Assembly (NCBI GenBank): GCA_902540235.1
Contig: CACBLI010000003.1
Span: 1 to 64,000 of the forward strand
DNA length: 64,000 bases
Direction of reading: 5' to 3'
Source: an uncultured Pelagibacteraceae bacterium
GTDB taxonomy: Bacteria > Pseudomonadota > Alphaproteobacteria > Pelagibacterales > Pelagibacteraceae
Each line of letters starts with the position of its first letter. Position 1 is the first letter of the stretch. Shown here one piece after another: positions 35,380 through 44,101 of the stretch. The position numbers and the translations under genes were made by a program. The notes under the pieces are model-generated. The model did not search any database, was not told the origin of the DNA, and saw nothing but the letters and a program-made list of their open reading frames with translations.

Positions 35380-36756
35380 ATGATAGAATTTAAAAAACAA
35401 TCCTTTTCAGAAACTTTTTCTATTTATTTTGATATGAGAATGTTAAAGATTTTGTTATTAGGCGCAATTTCTGGTCTACCTTGGGTATTAATTGGAAGTA
35501 GTCTTAGCTTGTGGTTAAAAGAAGATGGGTTAAGTAGATCGACAATAGGATGGGCAGGCTTAATTTTTGGTGTTTATGCGTTTAATTATTTATGGGCACC
35601 TTTAATAGATAGAATACAAATACCCTTTTTAACAAAAAAAATCGGTCATAGAAGAGGATGGATAGTTTTAATGCAAATTTTTATTTTACTGTCACTTATT
35701 TTGTGGAGTATATCTGATCCAACACTAAATCTAGCTTTTGTAATTTTTGTAGGATTAATTATTGCAGTTGCCTCCGCCACTCAAGACATAACTGTAGATG
35801 CTTTAAGAATCGAACAAATAGGAGAAAACGAGGGAAAATCAATGGCAGCTGGTGCAGCAATGGCTGTTGTTGGGTGGTGGAGTGGTTATAAACTTGGAGG
35901 TGTCCTGTCTTTATTTTCTGCTGAATTTTTACAAAATAGGGGCTTTGAAAATTATTGGCAATTAACATTTCTAATTATGTGTATATTAATTATTTTAATG
36001 AATGTTGGTTTGATGTTCATAAATGAAACAATTGTAAATGAGAGACAAAGTAAACAAAAAGAAAATGATAAATCAATTTCAAATCGAATTGGAGAAAAAA
36101 ATCTTTTTACACAATTTTTGACTTGGATTGGAGGAACAATAAGTGGTCCTATAATCAGTTTTTTTAAAAAAAACAGTTTTTCTATTGCAATAGGAATTCT
36201 TAGTTTTGTTTTTCTTTTCAAAGTAGGTGAGGCTTTTTTAGGAAGAATGTCGATAATTTTTTACAAAGAAATTGGTTTTAGTAAATCTGATATTGCTATT
36301 TATTCAAAAACCTTAGGATGGATTACAACTGTAGTGTTCACGCTTTTAGGAGGTTTGTTTGTTATAAGATCTGGTGTTTTAAAGGCTATGTTTATGGCGG
36401 GGATTTTTATGGCAGGCACAAATCTTTTATTTAGTGTTCTTGCATGGTCTGAAAAATCAGAAATTTTATTTGCTATTGCTGTAATTTTTGATGACATAGC
36501 TGCGGCTTTCGCAACAGTTGCTTTTGTTGCTTTTATTTCTCTTTTAGTAGACAGAACATATACAGCAACTCAATATGCTCTCTTAGCATCAATAGGTACA
36601 GCGGGCAGGACAACTCTGGCTTCATCCTCGGGAGCACTTGTAGATTGGCTAAATGGTGATTGGGGTATATTTTTTATATTAACAGCATTGATGGTAATTC
36701 CATCTCTTATTATATTGTGGATAATGAGGAACAAACTCAAACTTAGTGAAAAATAA
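35380..36756 (+). CDS. ampG: AmpG-like muropeptide/MFS permease
   Basis: A 458-residue major-facilitator protein with about 12-14 membrane helices. The start ILLLGAISGLPWVLIGSSLS, the ATQDITVDALRIE segment and the GTAGRTTLASSSGALVDWLN region near the C-terminus match AmpG, which carries GlcNAc-anhydroMurNAc peptides into the cytoplasm for cell-wall recycling. The frame extends 30 codons upstream, but the ATG at 35380, just after the trkH stop and behind GGAG, is the sensible start. The peptidase gene downstream overlaps it by 11 bp and supports a muropeptide role. Confidence 0.83.
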   Translation: MIEFKKQSFSETFSIYFDMRMLKILLLGAISGLPWVLIGSSLSLWLKEDGLSRSTIGWAGLIFGVYAFNYLWAPLIDRIQIPFLTKKIGHRRGWIVLMQIFILLSLILWSISDPTLNLAFVIFVGLIIAVASATQDITVDALRIEQIGENEGKSMAAGAAMAVVGWWSGYKLGGVLSLFSAEFLQNRGFENYWQLTFLIMCILIILMNVGLMFINETIVNERQSKQKENDKSISNRIGEKNLFTQFLTWIGGTISGPIISFFKKNSFSIAIGILSFVFLFKVGEAFLGRMSIIFYKEIGFSKSDIAIYSKTLGWITTVVFTLLGGLFVIRSGVLKAMFMAGIFMAGTNLLFSVLAWSEKSEILFAIAVIFDDIAAAFATVAFVAFISLLVDRTYTATQYALLASIGTAGRTTLASSSGALVDWLNGDWGIFFILTALMVIPSLIILWIMRNKLKLSEK

Positions 36757-37480
36757 TTTTTTTAATAAACCTATTGGAAATATTAATTTGAGGCCATCTT
36801 TAAATTCAGAGGTAACATCTCAAATTTTATATGGCGAAAAATTTGAAATTTTATCAAGAAATAAAGGGTGGATAAAGATTAAAACTAAATATGATAACTA
36901 CACTGGCTTTATAAAAGACCATAAATTTTTAAAAAAGTTTAAACCAACAAATAAAGTTAATAAACTTAAGTCAAGAATATTTAAAAAAAAGGGTAACAAG
37001 TTTTTACAAACAAAAAAGTTTCTATATTTTGGTTCAGGTATCTCAGTCCTTAACAAAAGAAAAATGTTTTTTGAATTTGAAAAAAACAAGTGGATTAGAA
37101 TTTGTGACACTAAAAAGATTAATCATTTTGAAAAAAACTTTATAGAAATTTTAAAATCATTTTTGAATATTAGATATTTGTGGGGTGGAAAATCTTCTGA
37201 GGGCATTGACTGTTCTGCGTTGATACAGATCTTCTTTTATTATAATAGAATATTTTTTCCAAGAGATTCTATGGATCAACTGAAATACTGTAAAAAAAAC
37301 ATAAATAAAAAGAATTTCAAAAAAAATATTATTTTTTGGAAAGGTCACGTGGCATACCGTTTAAGTAAAAGAAGCTTAATTCATGCTTATGGTCCAAAGA
37401 AAAAGGTTGTGATAATGGATATAAAGGAAACTATTAATAAAATTTTTAAAGATACAAAATTGAGACCAATACATATTTAA
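36746..37480 (+). CDS. NlpC/P60-family cell-wall peptidase with SH3-like domains, cytosolic
   Basis: A 244-residue C40 peptidase. N-terminal SH3-like modules (about 8-60 and 85-125) precede the catalytic domain: YLWGGKSSEGIDCSAL with nucleophile C156, then KGHVAYRL (H201) and LIHAYG (H213). It begins at GTG. There is no signal peptide or lipobox, so it probably stays in the cytoplasm, like gamma-D-glutamyl-diamino acid endopeptidases that trim imported muropeptides. Direct overlap with the AmpG-like permease gene supports that function. Lysine-rich composition is shared with its neighbours. Confidence 0.83.
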   Translation: MKNNFFNKPIGNINLRPSLNSEVTSQILYGEKFEILSRNKGWIKIKTKYDNYTGFIKDHKFLKKFKPTNKVNKLKSRIFKKKGNKFLQTKKFLYFGSGISVLNKRKMFFEFEKNKWIRICDTKKINHFEKNFIEILKSFLNIRYLWGGKSSEGIDCSALIQIFFYYNRIFFPRDSMDQLKYCKKNINKKNFKKNIIFWKGHVAYRLSKRSLIHAYGPKKKVVIMDIKETINKIFKDTKLRPIHI

Positions 37481-39027
37481 TGCTTACTGATATAGAATTA
37501 AAAAAAAAAGTTGAAATTTTAACTAACAAACTAAAAGTGGGTCTATTTAAAGATGTTATAAATGAATCAAAACTTTTACTGAAAAAAAGAAAACATCAAG
37601 TTCTATTCAATTTATTAAGCATTTCTTATCAAAGTTTAGGTCAACATGATAAATCTATAGAAATAATGGAAACAGCTTTAAAAGCCAATTCTAGAAATCC
37701 TCATTTTTTAAATAATATTGGCCTTTCACATTTTAGATTAAATAATTTTAAAGAGGCAGAAAATTTTTTTAAAAGAGGTTTAGCTGAAGCACCAAAATAT
37801 ATAAACATTTTGAATAATTTAGGAAATCTTAAAAGTTATCTCAACTTTAATGAGTCAGCTATTGAGTATTTTAATAAAATTTTAAAAATTAATGATAAAT
37901 TAATTGAACCATATTACAATTTAGCAATTAATTATGAGGCTTTAGGTGAATTTGAAAAATCTTCAGAATGTCTAAGAAAAATTTTAAATTTAAATCCAAA
38001 ATTTACAGATGCGGATCGAATGCTATCAAATATGACAAAATATTCAAATAACCATACACATTATTCCAATATCAAGAATAAATTAGAAAATATTGAATTA
38101 AATGAAATACAAAAATCTCATTTATATTTTGCTTTGGGAAAATATTTCGAAGATATTAATAATTATGAGGAGTCTTTTAAAAATTACTCACATGCAAATA
38201 AAATAATTAAAAAAAAAACAAATTATAAAATTCAAAAGCAAAAAAACGAATTTATTAAAATCAAAAATTTTAATTACGATAATTTAAATATTCCAAACAT
38301 AGACGACTGTAGAAAATTAATTTTTATCGTGGGAATGCCCAGGTCCGGGACATCATTGGTTGAGCAAATTTTGTCTTCTCATCCTGAAGTATTTGGTGGA
38401 GGTGAATTGCCGTTTTTGAACATTGAGATAGATCAGATTTTTTTAAAATTTGAAAAAAATAATCATTTAAATAAGGATGAAATACATGATTTAATTATAG
38501 AATGTAGAAAAAAATATTTAGAAAGAATCTCAAATTATAATGTTTCGTCTAAGGTTTTTACTGACAAAGCCCCTCTTAATTTTAGATTTGTTGGTTTTAT
38601 TAAATATATTTTTCCTAATGCAAAAATAATAAATTGTCGAAGAGATCCTATGGATATAATTTGGTCAAACTTTAAAAATTATTTTCCAAATTCGATGCCA
38701 TTTACAAATGACCTAGAAGACATCGCAAATTTTTATAGGTTATACCAGGATTTGGTAACTTTTTTAAGGGAAAAATTCCCTGAAATTATTTATGATATTG
38801 AATATTCAAATCTTGTTGAAAATCCCGAAATCGAAATTAAAAAATTATTAAATTTTTGTGAATTAAAATGGGATAATAATTGTCTGAGTCACGACAAAAA
38901 TAAAAGAGCAATTAAAACAGCAAGTTCGACCCAAGCAAGAAAACCTATTTATAAAACAGCTGTAAAATCTTCTGATCGGTACAAAACTTATCTTAAAAAT
39001 GTTAAATCAATAATTGAAGCTAATTAG
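37480..39027 (+). CDS. TPR-repeat sulfotransferase
   Basis: A 515-residue fusion. Residues about 40-190 contain tandem tetratricopeptide repeats (for example NNLGNLKSYLNFNESAIEYF). Residues about 280-500 are a sulfotransferase domain with PAPS-binding loop VGMPRSGTSLVEQIL (284-298), an invariant-type FTDKAP, and the 3'-phosphate site RDPMDIIWSNF. It should transfer sulfate from PAPS to a protein or small molecule; the acceptor is unknown. No signal peptide is visible, so it is cytoplasmic. It shares one base with the peptidase stop and ends the trkH-ampG transcript. Such TPR-sulfotransferases are common in marine bacteria but poorly characterised. Confidence 0.85.
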   Translation: MLTDIELKKKVEILTNKLKVGLFKDVINESKLLLKKRKHQVLFNLLSISYQSLGQHDKSIEIMETALKANSRNPHFLNNIGLSHFRLNNFKEAENFFKRGLAEAPKYINILNNLGNLKSYLNFNESAIEYFNKILKINDKLIEPYYNLAINYEALGEFEKSSECLRKILNLNPKFTDADRMLSNMTKYSNNHTHYSNIKNKLENIELNEIQKSHLYFALGKYFEDINNYEESFKNYSHANKIIKKKTNYKIQKQKNEFIKIKNFNYDNLNIPNIDDCRKLIFIVGMPRSGTSLVEQILSSHPEVFGGGELPFLNIEIDQIFLKFEKNNHLNKDEIHDLIIECRKKYLERISNYNVSSKVFTDKAPLNFRFVGFIKYIFPNAKIINCRRDPMDIIWSNFKNYFPNSMPFTNDLEDIANFYRLYQDLVTFLREKFPEIIYDIEYSNLVENPEIEIKKLLNFCELKWDNNCLSHDKNKRAIKTASSTQARKPIYKTAVKSSDRYKTYLKNVKSIIEAN

Positions 39028-39919
39028 ATCTACCAAAATCAGGTTTGTTAATATCTTGTTTTAATTTTATTATTTGAGATCTAACTTTTTTCGCTTTAGT
39101 GAGTTTATTAATAATTGATTTATTTTTTTTTAATTGAATATCTTTTTTGAAATCTTTTAGATTCTTTATAAAAATATCGATAGTTTTCGATATATTATGA
39201 CCATTATCAAAAAAAATATCTCTCCACATAATTTCATTAGATGCTGCGATTCTTGAAAAATCTCTTAAACCCCCAGCGCTATATTTGATGAGGTCCATTT
39301 TTATTTTTTTTTCATAATCTTTTGCAGATTTAACTAAATTATAAGCTATCAAATGAGGTAAATGACTTGTAATTGAGAAGATCTGATCATGTTTTTCAGG
39401 ACTCATTAAAACAGTTTTTGAGCCAATTTTTTTCCAAAAGGAGTTTAAAAATCTTAGATGTTTAGGATTTGTTTTTTTATCTTTGATCAAAACACACCAT
39501 TTATCAACAAACATATTTTCTTTTCCATGTTCTGGTCCACTCACCTCAGATCCTGCGATAGGATGACTTTGAATCCAATTAATTCCTTTCTTTAAAAATT
39601 TCTTAATAATTTTTGATGACTTAATTTTTGCAGAACCAATATCAGTTATAATTGTATTTGGTGATATGAGGTTATTCATTTTTAATATAAGTTTTTTATA
39701 TTCGCTCATAGGTGTACAAAAAATAATCATATCTGAATTCATTACACCATCTTTGAGCGATCTAGAAATTATGACTGGTAATTTTAATTTTCTAATTTTA
39801 ACAATATTTGATTTAGATTTTTCATAAATAAAAATTTTTTTTGCTAATTTTTTTTTTTCAATTCTTCTGACTAAAGAAGATCCTAGCAAACCACAACCTA
39901 TAATAAATACCTTTTTCAT
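39020..39919 (-). CDS. tyrA: Prephenate/arogenate dehydrogenase
   Basis: A 299-residue NAD(P)-dependent dehydrogenase of tyrosine synthesis. It has an N-terminal Rossmann domain (VFIIGCGLLGSSLVRRI), FCTPMSEYKK, TDIGSAK, the substrate histidine region HPIAGSEVSGPEHG and the second domain signature SHLPHLIAYNLV. No chorismate mutase or ACT domain is attached, the usual alphaproteobacterial cyclohexadienyl form. It follows hisC with a 4-bp overlap. Whether prephenate or arogenate is preferred is not clear. Confidence 0.93.
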   Translation of the reverse strand: MKKVFIIGCGLLGSSLVRRIEKKKLAKKIFIYEKSKSNIVKIRKLKLPVIISRSLKDGVMNSDMIIFCTPMSEYKKLILKMNNLISPNTIITDIGSAKIKSSKIIKKFLKKGINWIQSHPIAGSEVSGPEHGKENMFVDKWCVLIKDKKTNPKHLRFLNSFWKKIGSKTVLMSPEKHDQIFSITSHLPHLIAYNLVKSAKDYEKKIKMDLIKYSAGGLRDFSRIAASNEIMWRDIFFDNGHNISKTIDIFIKNLKDFKKDIQLKKNKSIINKLTKAKKVRSQIIKLKQDINKPDFGRSN

Positions 39920-41001
39920 TTCTTAAAAATATTTTCAGTTGCTTTCATAAATTTTAAATTTTCTTTTTTTGATCCAACAGTCAATCTCAACATATTTTTT
40001 ATCTTATAGCTATTTTCTGTGGATCTTAATATTATTCCAGTATTCTTCAATTTTTCATAAAAATATTTAGCACTAATTTTGCATTTTTTAAAATTCAATA
40101 ACAAAAAATTAGCAGAAACTTTATTAGAACTAATTTTGTATTTATTTAAAAAATATTTTAGTTTTGTTGCATAAAAAAAATTGTGATTAATTGATCGAGA
40201 TATGAATTTATTATCTTTAAGTGACTCTACAGCAGCTTTTTGTGCAACCTCATTGACATTAAATGGGGGCTTTATCACATTTAAAGCTCTAATAATTTTT
40301 TTTGATCCATAACCCCACCCTATTCTTAAAGATGATAACCCATAAATTTTTGAGAAAGTCCTTAGTATAAAAACATTTTGTTTATTTTTAAATAAATCTA
40401 AACCGGATTTATAATCTCTATTTTTCATATACTCAGCATACGCATCATCAATAACTAATAAAATATTTTTCTTTAGTTTTTTTCTTAATTCAATTAATTC
40501 TAGCTTTGATAAATAAGTGCCAGTTGGATTATTTGGATTAGCCAAAAAAACGATTTTTGTTTTTTTGGTAACTTTTTTAATTATTTCTGGAACAGAAACT
40601 TTGAAGTTTTTTTCTTTTGAAAAAATAACATTCGCACCAACTATTTTTGCGTAAATTCTGTACATCAAAAAACTAAATTTTGGAACAATTACCTCATCTT
40701 TCGGTTTTAAAATAAGCTGACATAGCATTTGAATTACTTCATCAGAACCTGCTCCACAAATAATTTTTTCTGTATCGCAATTAAATTTTTTAGAAATTTG
40801 GTTTCTTAATATGCTAGACTTACCATCTGGATACCTAAAAAGTTTTAGGTTTTTTGATGATAGAATCTTTTTTACTCTAGTGCTAACACCAAGTGCAGAC
40901 TCATTAGCAGAAAGTTTTATAATTTCTTTAAAATTTCTGATACTTGATTTACCAGGCTCATAAGCTTCAATATTGAATTTTTTAAATTTTATAGTTGTCA
41001 T
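39916..41001 (-). CDS. hisC: Histidinol-phosphate aminotransferase
   Basis: A 361-residue fold-type I PLP enzyme. Motifs are NPNNPTG at 155-161, DDAYAEY at 185-191, Schiff-base lysine K218 in RTFSKIYGLSSLRIGWGYG, and an arginine near the end in MLRLTVGSK. Besides histidine synthesis, HisC paralogs next to tyrA often work as aromatic aminotransferases making tyrosine and phenylalanine. The direct coupling to tyrA here suggests that role, alone or in addition. Confidence 0.9.
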   Translation of the reverse strand: MTTIKFKKFNIEAYEPGKSSIRNFKEIIKLSANESALGVSTRVKKILSSKNLKLFRYPDGKSSILRNQISKKFNCDTEKIICGAGSDEVIQMLCQLILKPKDEVIVPKFSFLMYRIYAKIVGANVIFSKEKNFKVSVPEIIKKVTKKTKIVFLANPNNPTGTYLSKLELIELRKKLKKNILLVIDDAYAEYMKNRDYKSGLDLFKNKQNVFILRTFSKIYGLSSLRIGWGYGSKKIIRALNVIKPPFNVNEVAQKAAVESLKDNKFISRSINHNFFYATKLKYFLNKYKISSNKVSANFLLLNFKKCKISAKYFYEKLKNTGIILRSTENSYKIKNMLRLTVGSKKENLKFMKATENIFKK

Positions 41002-41076
41002 GTTTTTAAATTTAAGCCCCTTTATAAATAAAATAACAATTTTTTATATAGTATTAGTTAAAATATTTTTTTAAAA

Positions 41077-41105
41077 TTGACATACTAATTAAGTTCTTGT
41101 ACAAA
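41077..41105 (+). promoter_or_regulatory. Sigma-70-type promoter of metX
   Basis: TTGACA (41077-41082), a perfect -35 hexamer, is followed after 17 bp by TACAAA (41100-41105). The predicted transcript starts near 41112, at the first base pairs of the SAM-II aptamer, so the aptamer occupies the extreme 5' end of the RNA. Confidence 0.65.
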
Positions 41106-41108
41106 AGC

Positions 41109-41160
41109 TTCGCGCTGATTTACCTGAATTGCGAGCGCTTTAAAAAAACCGCTAAAAAAG
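41109..41160 (+). promoter_or_regulatory. SAM-II riboswitch
   Basis: The sequence from TTCGCGCTGATTTACC to GCTAAAAAAG follows the SAM-II consensus closely. P1 pairs GCGCT (41112-41116) with AGCGC (41134-41138), and the loop TTTA (41119-41122) pairs with TAAA (41141-41144) to make the pseudoknot. The conserved 3' GCTAAAAA is present at 41151-41158. SAM-II binds S-adenosylmethionine and lowers expression of metA/metX genes in alphaproteobacteria; published structures came from a marine metagenome sequence very similar to this. Identification is by consensus, not by covariance search. Confidence 0.9.
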
Positions 41161-41194
41161 TTTTTTTCTCACAATTCAATTTTCAGCTTTTATT

Positions 41195-42319
41195 ATGGAT
41201 ATTAAACAAAATATAAAAACGTTGATTGTTGAAAAACCACTCAAATTAGATTGTGGTCAGATTATCAATAATTTCCCGTTAGCATATGAAACTTATGGTT
41301 CGCTAAATCATGAAAAAGATAATGCGATTTTGGTATTTCATGCTTTAACTGGTGATCAATTTGTAACAGGTATAAATCCAGTGACCAAAAAGGATGGTTG
41401 GTGGTCTTACGCAGTAGGTTCGGGTAAGTCGATAGATACAGATAAATATTTTGTAATCTGTGCAAATGTAATAGGTGGATGTATGGGGTCTTTTGGGCCT
41501 AGCCATGAAAATCCCAAGACAAAAAAAAATTATGGGACAGATTTCCCAGTTATCACAATTAATGACATGGTAAATGCACAAATTAACTTGTTAGATTTTT
41601 TTGGAATAAAAAAACTTTTTTCAATTGTAGGTGGTTCAATGGGTGGAATGCAAGTCCTACAATTTATTAGTAATTATCCTGATAAAACGAAAACAGCAAT
41701 ACCAATTGCTTGTACTTCAAGTCATTCAGCTCAAAATATTGCTTTTAATGAACTTGGCAGACAAGCCATTGCAGCAGATCATAATTGGTCAGATGGAAAT
41801 TATAATTCAAGAAACCTTGTGCCTGATAAAGGATTAGCTGTTGCTAGAATGGCTGCACATATCACTTATCTCTCAAAAAAAGGGCTTCAGGAAAAATTTG
41901 GAAGAAAACTTCAAGAAAGAGATGATTTGAAATTTGGTTTTGATGCTGACTTTCAAATTGAAAGTTATCTTAGATACCAAGGTTCAGTATTTGTAGATCG
42001 GTTCGATGCGAACAGCTATTTATATATTACCAGAGCCATGGATTATTTTGATTTAGTAAAACAATTTAATGGCAATCTATCTGACGCTTTTAAAGATACT
42101 AAAGCGAAATTTTTCATAATATCTTTTACCTCAGATTGGCTTTATCCAACACAAGAAAATAAAGACATTGTAATTGCCTTAAACGCTGTTGGTGCAAATG
42201 TAGGTTTTGTTGAAATTGAGTCTGATAAAGGTCACGATTCTTTTTTGCTTAATATTCCAGATTTCCTAAAAGCTCTAAAAAACTTTTTAGATAAATCTTA
42301 TGCAGAAAAACTTTCATGA
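41195..42319 (+). CDS. metX: Homoserine O-acetyltransferase
   Basis: A 374-residue alpha/beta-hydrolase that acetylates homoserine, the committed step of methionine synthesis by sulfhydrylation. The nucleophile S148 is in VGGSMGGMQ. The triad aspartate lies in TSDWLYP and the histidine in SDKGHDSFLL. The oxyanion-side signatures NVIGGCMGSFGP and YRGS-type LRYQGSVF are present. No ribosome-binding site precedes the ATG. The 193-bp upstream gap holds a promoter and a SAM-II riboswitch, so feedback repression by SAM is expected. Co-transcribed with metW (4-bp overlap). Confidence 0.95.
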   Translation: MDIKQNIKTLIVEKPLKLDCGQIINNFPLAYETYGSLNHEKDNAILVFHALTGDQFVTGINPVTKKDGWWSYAVGSGKSIDTDKYFVICANVIGGCMGSFGPSHENPKTKKNYGTDFPVITINDMVNAQINLLDFFGIKKLFSIVGGSMGGMQVLQFISNYPDKTKTAIPIACTSSHSAQNIAFNELGRQAIAADHNWSDGNYNSRNLVPDKGLAVARMAAHITYLSKKGLQEKFGRKLQERDDLKFGFDADFQIESYLRYQGSVFVDRFDANSYLYITRAMDYFDLVKQFNGNLSDAFKDTKAKFFIISFTSDWLYPTQENKDIVIALNAVGANVGFVEIESDKGHDSFLLNIPDFLKALKNFLDKSYAEKLS

Positions 42320-42912
42320 AACCAGAATATAAAATTATTTCAGATTTAATCGAAAAAAATGCAAAAGTTCTTGACGTAGGATGTGATGATGGAACTTTGA
42401 TGGAGTTTTTAAAAACAAATAAAAATGTCAATATCAGGGGAATTGAAATTTCAAAAAAAAAAGTGCAAACTTGTATTGCTAAGGGTCTTACAGTTATCGA
42501 GGGGAATGCAGAATTTGATTTAAAGCAATTTCCAAATGACTCTTTTGAGTATGTTGTTCTTGGACAAACTTTACAAGCTTTTATAAATCCTGAGATAGTA
42601 ATTAAAGAACTTTTACGAGTTGGCAACAGAGCTATAGTAACTATTCCAAATTTCGGACATTGGAAAGTAAGATTAAATTTATTATTTAAAGGAACAATGC
42701 CAATTACAAACTCTTTGCCTAATGATTGGTATAACACACCGAACATTCACATGTGTACTATAAAAGATTTTGTTAAATTTTCTGAGATTATTGACTTTAA
42801 AATTTTTAAATCTTTAGCGTTAATCAATGAAAACGTTTCTGATATTAATAACTCAAATCTTATTTTTAAAAATTTATTTGGAGAACTTGGGATATTTTTA
42901 ATAGAAAAATAA
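42316..42912 (+). CDS. metW: Methionine biosynthesis protein MetW
   Basis: A 198-residue methyltransferase-fold protein with the SAM-type loop VLDVGCDDGTLMEFL (about 17-31) and the MetW signatures LRVGNRAIVTIPNFGHWKVR and WYNTPNIHMCTIKDF. MetW works with MetX in many proteobacteria and is needed for homoserine acetylation, although its own reaction is not settled. Overlap with metX and the usual metXW order support the call. It lies one base before gloB. Confidence 0.93.
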   Translation: MKPEYKIISDLIEKNAKVLDVGCDDGTLMEFLKTNKNVNIRGIEISKKKVQTCIAKGLTVIEGNAEFDLKQFPNDSFEYVVLGQTLQAFINPEIVIKELLRVGNRAIVTIPNFGHWKVRLNLLFKGTMPITNSLPNDWYNTPNIHMCTIKDFVKFSEIIDFKIFKSLALINENVSDINNSNLIFKNLFGELGIFLIEK

Positions 42913-43632
42913 ATGAAAATTGAAATTATTAAATGTCTGCAGGATAATTATAGTTACTTAATTATTGATGATGAAAATCAAACTGCTTGTGTTGTTGACC
43001 CTGGCGAATCTACACCAATTATCAATTATCTTGATAAGTCAAAAATAAATTTAAAATTTATTCTTAATACACACCATCATTATGATCATGTAGGGGGAAA
43101 TCTTGAATTAAAAAAAAAGTATAATTGTAAAGTGGTCGGATTTATTGGAGATAAAAATCGTATACCCGAGATCGATATATCTCTTGAGGACAAACAAATT
43201 TGGAAACAAGATAATTTTGAGGCAAAAATTTATCATGTTCCAGGTCATACATCCGGACATATCGCTTTTCATTTTTTTAAAGAAAAAAAAATTTTCACAG
43301 GTGATACTCTATTTTCTTTAGGATGTGGAAGAATTTTTGAAGGAACACATGAACAAATGTTTAATTCACTTAAAAAAATTAAATCATTGCCAAATGATAC
43401 AGAAATATATTGTGGCCATGAATATACTTTACAAAACTCAAATTTTTGTATTGCCAATGACTCTAGTAATTTAAAATTAAAAAATAAAATCCTAGAGATT
43501 AATAGAAAACTTAAAAATGCATTGCCAACTATACCAAGTACTTTAGCTGATGAGTTAGAATGTAATATATTTCTTAAAGCAAAAGATTTAGAGAGTTTTT
43601 CAAAATTAAGAGATTTAAAGGATAATTTCTAG
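42913..43632 (+). CDS. gloB: Hydroxyacylglutathione hydrolase (glyoxalase II)
   Basis: A 239-residue metallo-beta-lactamase-fold thioesterase hydrolysing S-lactoylglutathione to lactate and glutathione. The dinuclear metal motif NTHHHYDHVGG is at 52-62, with further ligands in VPGHTSGHIAF, FTGDTLFSLGCGR and YCGHEYT. The C-terminal glutathione-binding helices (NSNFCIANDSSNLKLKNKI) complete the family pattern. It starts on the base after the metW stop and is probably on the metX transcript, although no methionine link is known. Confidence 0.94.
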   Translation: MKIEIIKCLQDNYSYLIIDDENQTACVVDPGESTPIINYLDKSKINLKFILNTHHHYDHVGGNLELKKKYNCKVVGFIGDKNRIPEIDISLEDKQIWKQDNFEAKIYHVPGHTSGHIAFHFFKEKKIFTGDTLFSLGCGRIFEGTHEQMFNSLKKIKSLPNDTEIYCGHEYTLQNSNFCIANDSSNLKLKNKILEINRKLKNALPTIPSTLADELECNIFLKAKDLESFSKLRDLKDNF

Positions 43633-43641
43633 TTAATAAGC

Positions 43642-43669
43642 TTGACTAAAGAAATGCCCCGACTATATT
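43642..43669 (+). promoter_or_regulatory. Sigma-70-type promoter of the rplU operon
   Basis: TTGACT (43642-43647) is followed after 16 bp by TATATT (43664-43669), close to consensus, in the 58-bp spacer before rplU. It gives a leader of about 15 nt, too short for a ribosomal-protein autoregulatory structure. Confidence 0.6.
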
Positions 43670-43690
43670 GCCTCATAAAAAATCAAATTT

Positions 43691-44089
43691 ATGTCATACG
43701 CAGTTATAAAAACGGGTGGAAAACAATATAAAGTGAAGTCCGGTGAAATTTTAAAAATTGAAAGACTACCAGACTCAAAATCTGACACTAAAATTGAATT
43801 TAATGATATATTGGCATACGGCGATAATAAAGTTATAGAAATAGGTTCACCAACAATTCAAGGTGCCAAAGTAGAGGCAAACCTAATAAAAAATAGTAAA
43901 AATAGAACAGTACTTATTTTCAAAAAAAGGAGAAGACAAAATTCAAGACGAAAAAATGGTCATAGACAAGAATATTCTATGATTAGAATAAATAAAATTT
44001 TTTCAAAAGATGGTAAAATTTTATCTGAAGCTGAAAAAATTTCTAAACCAACAAAAAAAGATCCTGCGAAAAAGGAATTGAAGAAATAA
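43691..44089 (+). CDS. rplU: 50S ribosomal protein L21
   Basis: A 132-residue L21 of the large subunit. The start YAVIKTGGKQYKVKSGEILK and KKRRRQNSRRKNGHRQEYS are diagnostic. A lysine-rich tail of about 30 residues extends it beyond the 103-residue E. coli protein. It is first in a run of nine closely spaced genes (rplU-rpmA-obgE-proB-proA-nadD-rsfS-ctpA-rppH) behind its own promoter. Confidence 0.96.
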   Translation: MSYAVIKTGGKQYKVKSGEILKIERLPDSKSDTKIEFNDILAYGDNKVIEIGSPTIQGAKVEANLIKNSKNRTVLIFKKRRRQNSRRKNGHRQEYSMIRINKIFSKDGKILSEAEKISKPTKKDPAKKELKK

Positions 44090-44101
44090 AAGGAATAAAA
44101 T

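Noticed and set aside
41142-41167. Simple intrinsic terminator after the SAM-II aptamer
   Set aside because: The A-U-only stem with a 10-nt loop is too weak to call as a terminator on its own, so it is kept as part of a hypothesis rather than as a feature.
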